NCBI GenBank assembly: GCA_944324075.1
Contig: CALUUZ010000007.1
Span: 62,001-126,000 of the forward strand
From: Candidatus Mailhella excrementigallinarum
Lineage (GTDB): Bacteria; Desulfobacterota; Desulfovibrionia; Desulfovibrionales; Desulfovibrionaceae
Length of the DNA: 64,000 nucleotides
Direction: 5' to 3'
The position numbers were made by a program, and so were the translations under genes. Position 1 is the stretch's first letter. Every line of letters begins with the position of its first letter. Under the pieces are notes generated by a model. That model searched no databases and was not told the origin of the DNA. It saw nothing but the letters and a program-made list of their open reading frames with translations. Positions 62,945-64,000 of this stretch are shown here, piece by piece.

Positions 62945-63019
62945 ATTTCACTGGCGCACACATTTCCGGAAAGTTCCGGTTCGGCTGTTCCATTGTGCAA
63001 GATGAGGGAGAAAGATTGC

Positions 63020-63964
63020 ATGTCCCAGTCAAAAATTCTGCTTGAAGTCGGCACCAATGAGCTGGAGATTGTTGAATTCTTCATCAATGAGCGGGACGGC
63101 TACCGTGGATATTACGGAATAAATGTATCCAAGGTTGTTGAAATCATCCGTACTCAGCCGGTTACGGCTATGCCCCAGATGCGCCACCCTTCCGTGCTGG
63201 GAGCATTCCCCTACCGCGGCGGTCGCATTGTGCCCCTGATTGATGTATGCAAGTATCTTGACAAGGGCAGCATCGGAGACGAGTCAAAAATCATTATTAC
63301 CGAGTTCAACAATGTTCAGACCGCCTTTCTCGTTTCCGGCGTCACCCGTATCCATCGCATCAGCTGGAAGCAGGTTGAAGCGCCCAGCCGCTTCCTCATG
63401 GAGATGAGCCGTGGTTCCATTACCGGCATGGTGCGTCTGGAAGATCGCGTAGTCTTTGTACTCGACATGGAAGCCATTGTCGCCACGCTGCATCCTGCGC
63501 TTTCTATCCGTATGGATGAAAAGGATGAGGAAGCGCCCCTCCCGCCCCGGAAATTCCATATTATCCATGCCGACGACTCAAACAGCATCCGGCGTCTGGT
63601 CTACAGCAAGCTTGAAAAGGAAGGGCGCTTCGATGTGACCCAGGTTACAGACGGCGAGGAAGCATGGAATCTCATGCAGAAATACAAACAGGAAGCCGAG
63701 GAAACGAAAAAGAGCGTCACCGATTTCGTGCAGGGGATTATCAGCGATATCGAGATGCCCAATATGGACGGTCTTACCCTGTGCCGCCGTCTTAAAGAGG
63801 ATCCCGTCCTGCGCGCCGTTCCCATTGCCATGTTCTCCTCTCTCATTTCTCCCTCGCTGGCGCGCAAGTGTGAAAATGTAGGAGCGGATGCCCAGTTTGC
63901 AAAACCAGACCTGCAGGCCATCAGCGACAAGATGTACGATCTCATCCAGAGCTCCCGAGCCTGA
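63020..63964 (+). CDS. cheV: Chemotaxis protein CheV
   Basis: A 314-residue CheW-receiver fusion that couples chemoreceptors to CheA and adapts through phosphorylation. The CheW domain spans about 10-160 (YYGINVSKVVEIIRTQPVTAMP, GRIVPLIDV). The receiver has IHADDSN, the phospho-acceptor Asp in SDIEMPNMDG (about 243), and K in FAKPD. GGGAG lies upstream of ATG 63020. It implies that this organism is motile. It is the last gene in the window. Confidence 0.94.
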   Translation: MSQSKILLEVGTNELEIVEFFINERDGYRGYYGINVSKVVEIIRTQPVTAMPQMRHPSVLGAFPYRGGRIVPLIDVCKYLDKGSIGDESKIIITEFNNVQTAFLVSGVTRIHRISWKQVEAPSRFLMEMSRGSITGMVRLEDRVVFVLDMEAIVATLHPALSIRMDEKDEEAPLPPRKFHIIHADDSNSIRRLVYSKLEKEGRFDVTQVTDGEEAWNLMQKYKQEAEETKKSVTDFVQGIISDIEMPNMDGLTLCRRLKEDPVLRAVPIAMFSSLISPSLARKCENVGADAQFAKPDLQAISDKMYDLIQSSRA

Positions 63965-63975
63965 AGGCATGCATG

Positions 63976-63992
63976 TATACTTTTAAAGTATA
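63976..63992. repeat. AT-rich inverted repeat after cheV
   Basis: TATACTTT and AAAGTATA are perfect inverted arms around one T, 11 bp after the cheV stop. It may be part of a terminator or the next promoter; the window ends here. Confidence 0.4.
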
Positions 63993-64000
63993 AAACTTTT

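Larger units (their letters stand above)
62701..63019. other. Intergenic region between divergent upp and cheV
   Basis: It carries the upp promoter (62751-62779, minus), an inverted repeat in the upp leader (62725-62750), and a flagellar-type promoter candidate for cheV (62919-62944). No gene is seen. Confidence 0.6.

Overview
The window looks like a chromosomal segment of a Gram-negative, strict or near-strict anaerobe. Best guess: a Desulfovibrionaceae relative (Desulfovibrio/Bilophila/Mailhella type). This rests on my recognition of protein style and gene neighbourhoods (formate-THF ligase, a rubrerythrin, CheV, AlaC next to homoserine dehydrogenase, RecD2 without RecBC), not on a database search. 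Coding density is high, GC is moderate (mid 50s by eye), and nearly all genes are housekeeping. No phage, insertion sequence, CRISPR array or toxin/antitoxin locus was recognised.

Layout. 1-5.4 kb: 5'-truncated recN, rlmH, a TsaC/Sua5 protein, a Nudix hydrolase, an unknown small protein and a membrane metallophosphoesterase. 5.6-8.7 kb: a secreted 11-residue-repeat protein, ettA, and greA behind a strong promoter. 8.8-19.4 kb: one tightly packed minus-strand run transcribed aroK-aroC-recD2-mtaB-yicC-remA-gmk-pyrF-TPR-recJ, with mostly overlapping or near-touching ends. 19.6-25.5 kb: alaC, hom, two coupled nitroreductases, then prmA and an orphan glnQ on the other strand. 26-35 kb: a PspF-like sigma-54 activator with a variant GAFTGA loop, a 1227-residue TPR envelope protein, pth, rho, a membrane protein and pgl. 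35-43 kb: yigZ, rubrerythrin with a palindromic operator, several unknown genes, fhs, a 57-residue helix-turn-helix protein and a pseudo-receiver/GAF-like protein. 42-46.7 kb: a HisD-like protein, a second-type EF-G, rsmA, HU and a 59-residue membrane protein. 47.6-54.5 kb: an expanded macromolecular synthesis operon rpsU-yqeY-mutS2-dnaG-rpoD. 55-59.7 kb: mnmG, tRNA-Val, two identical tRNA-Asp, a DUF1848 gene in an AT-rich patch, and a nitronate monooxygenase. 59.7-64 kb: a methyltransferase, uraA and upp (uracil salvage), and cheV.

How the genes work together. Translation and its quality control dominate (rlmH, tsaC, mtaB, mnmG, rsmA, prmA, pth, ettA, EF-G, rpsU, tRNAs). DNA repair and replication come next (recN, recJ, recD2, mutS2, dnaG). 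Transcription control follows (greA, rho, rpoD). Amino-acid and pyrimidine supply is represented by aroK/aroC, hom/alaC, pyrF and upp/uraA.

The least explained material is intergenic. A dispersed repeat (family A) occurs in three clear copies and one partial copy. It carries a small hairpin whose arms change in a compensating way between copies, and one copy contains a run of 13 C. A second repeat family (B) occurs in two copies. The most unusual genes are the secreted 11-residue-repeat protein, the GAFTHA activator paired with a giant TPR protein, the HisD-like protein beside EF-G, and the DUF1848 gene next to a duplicated tRNA-Asp.
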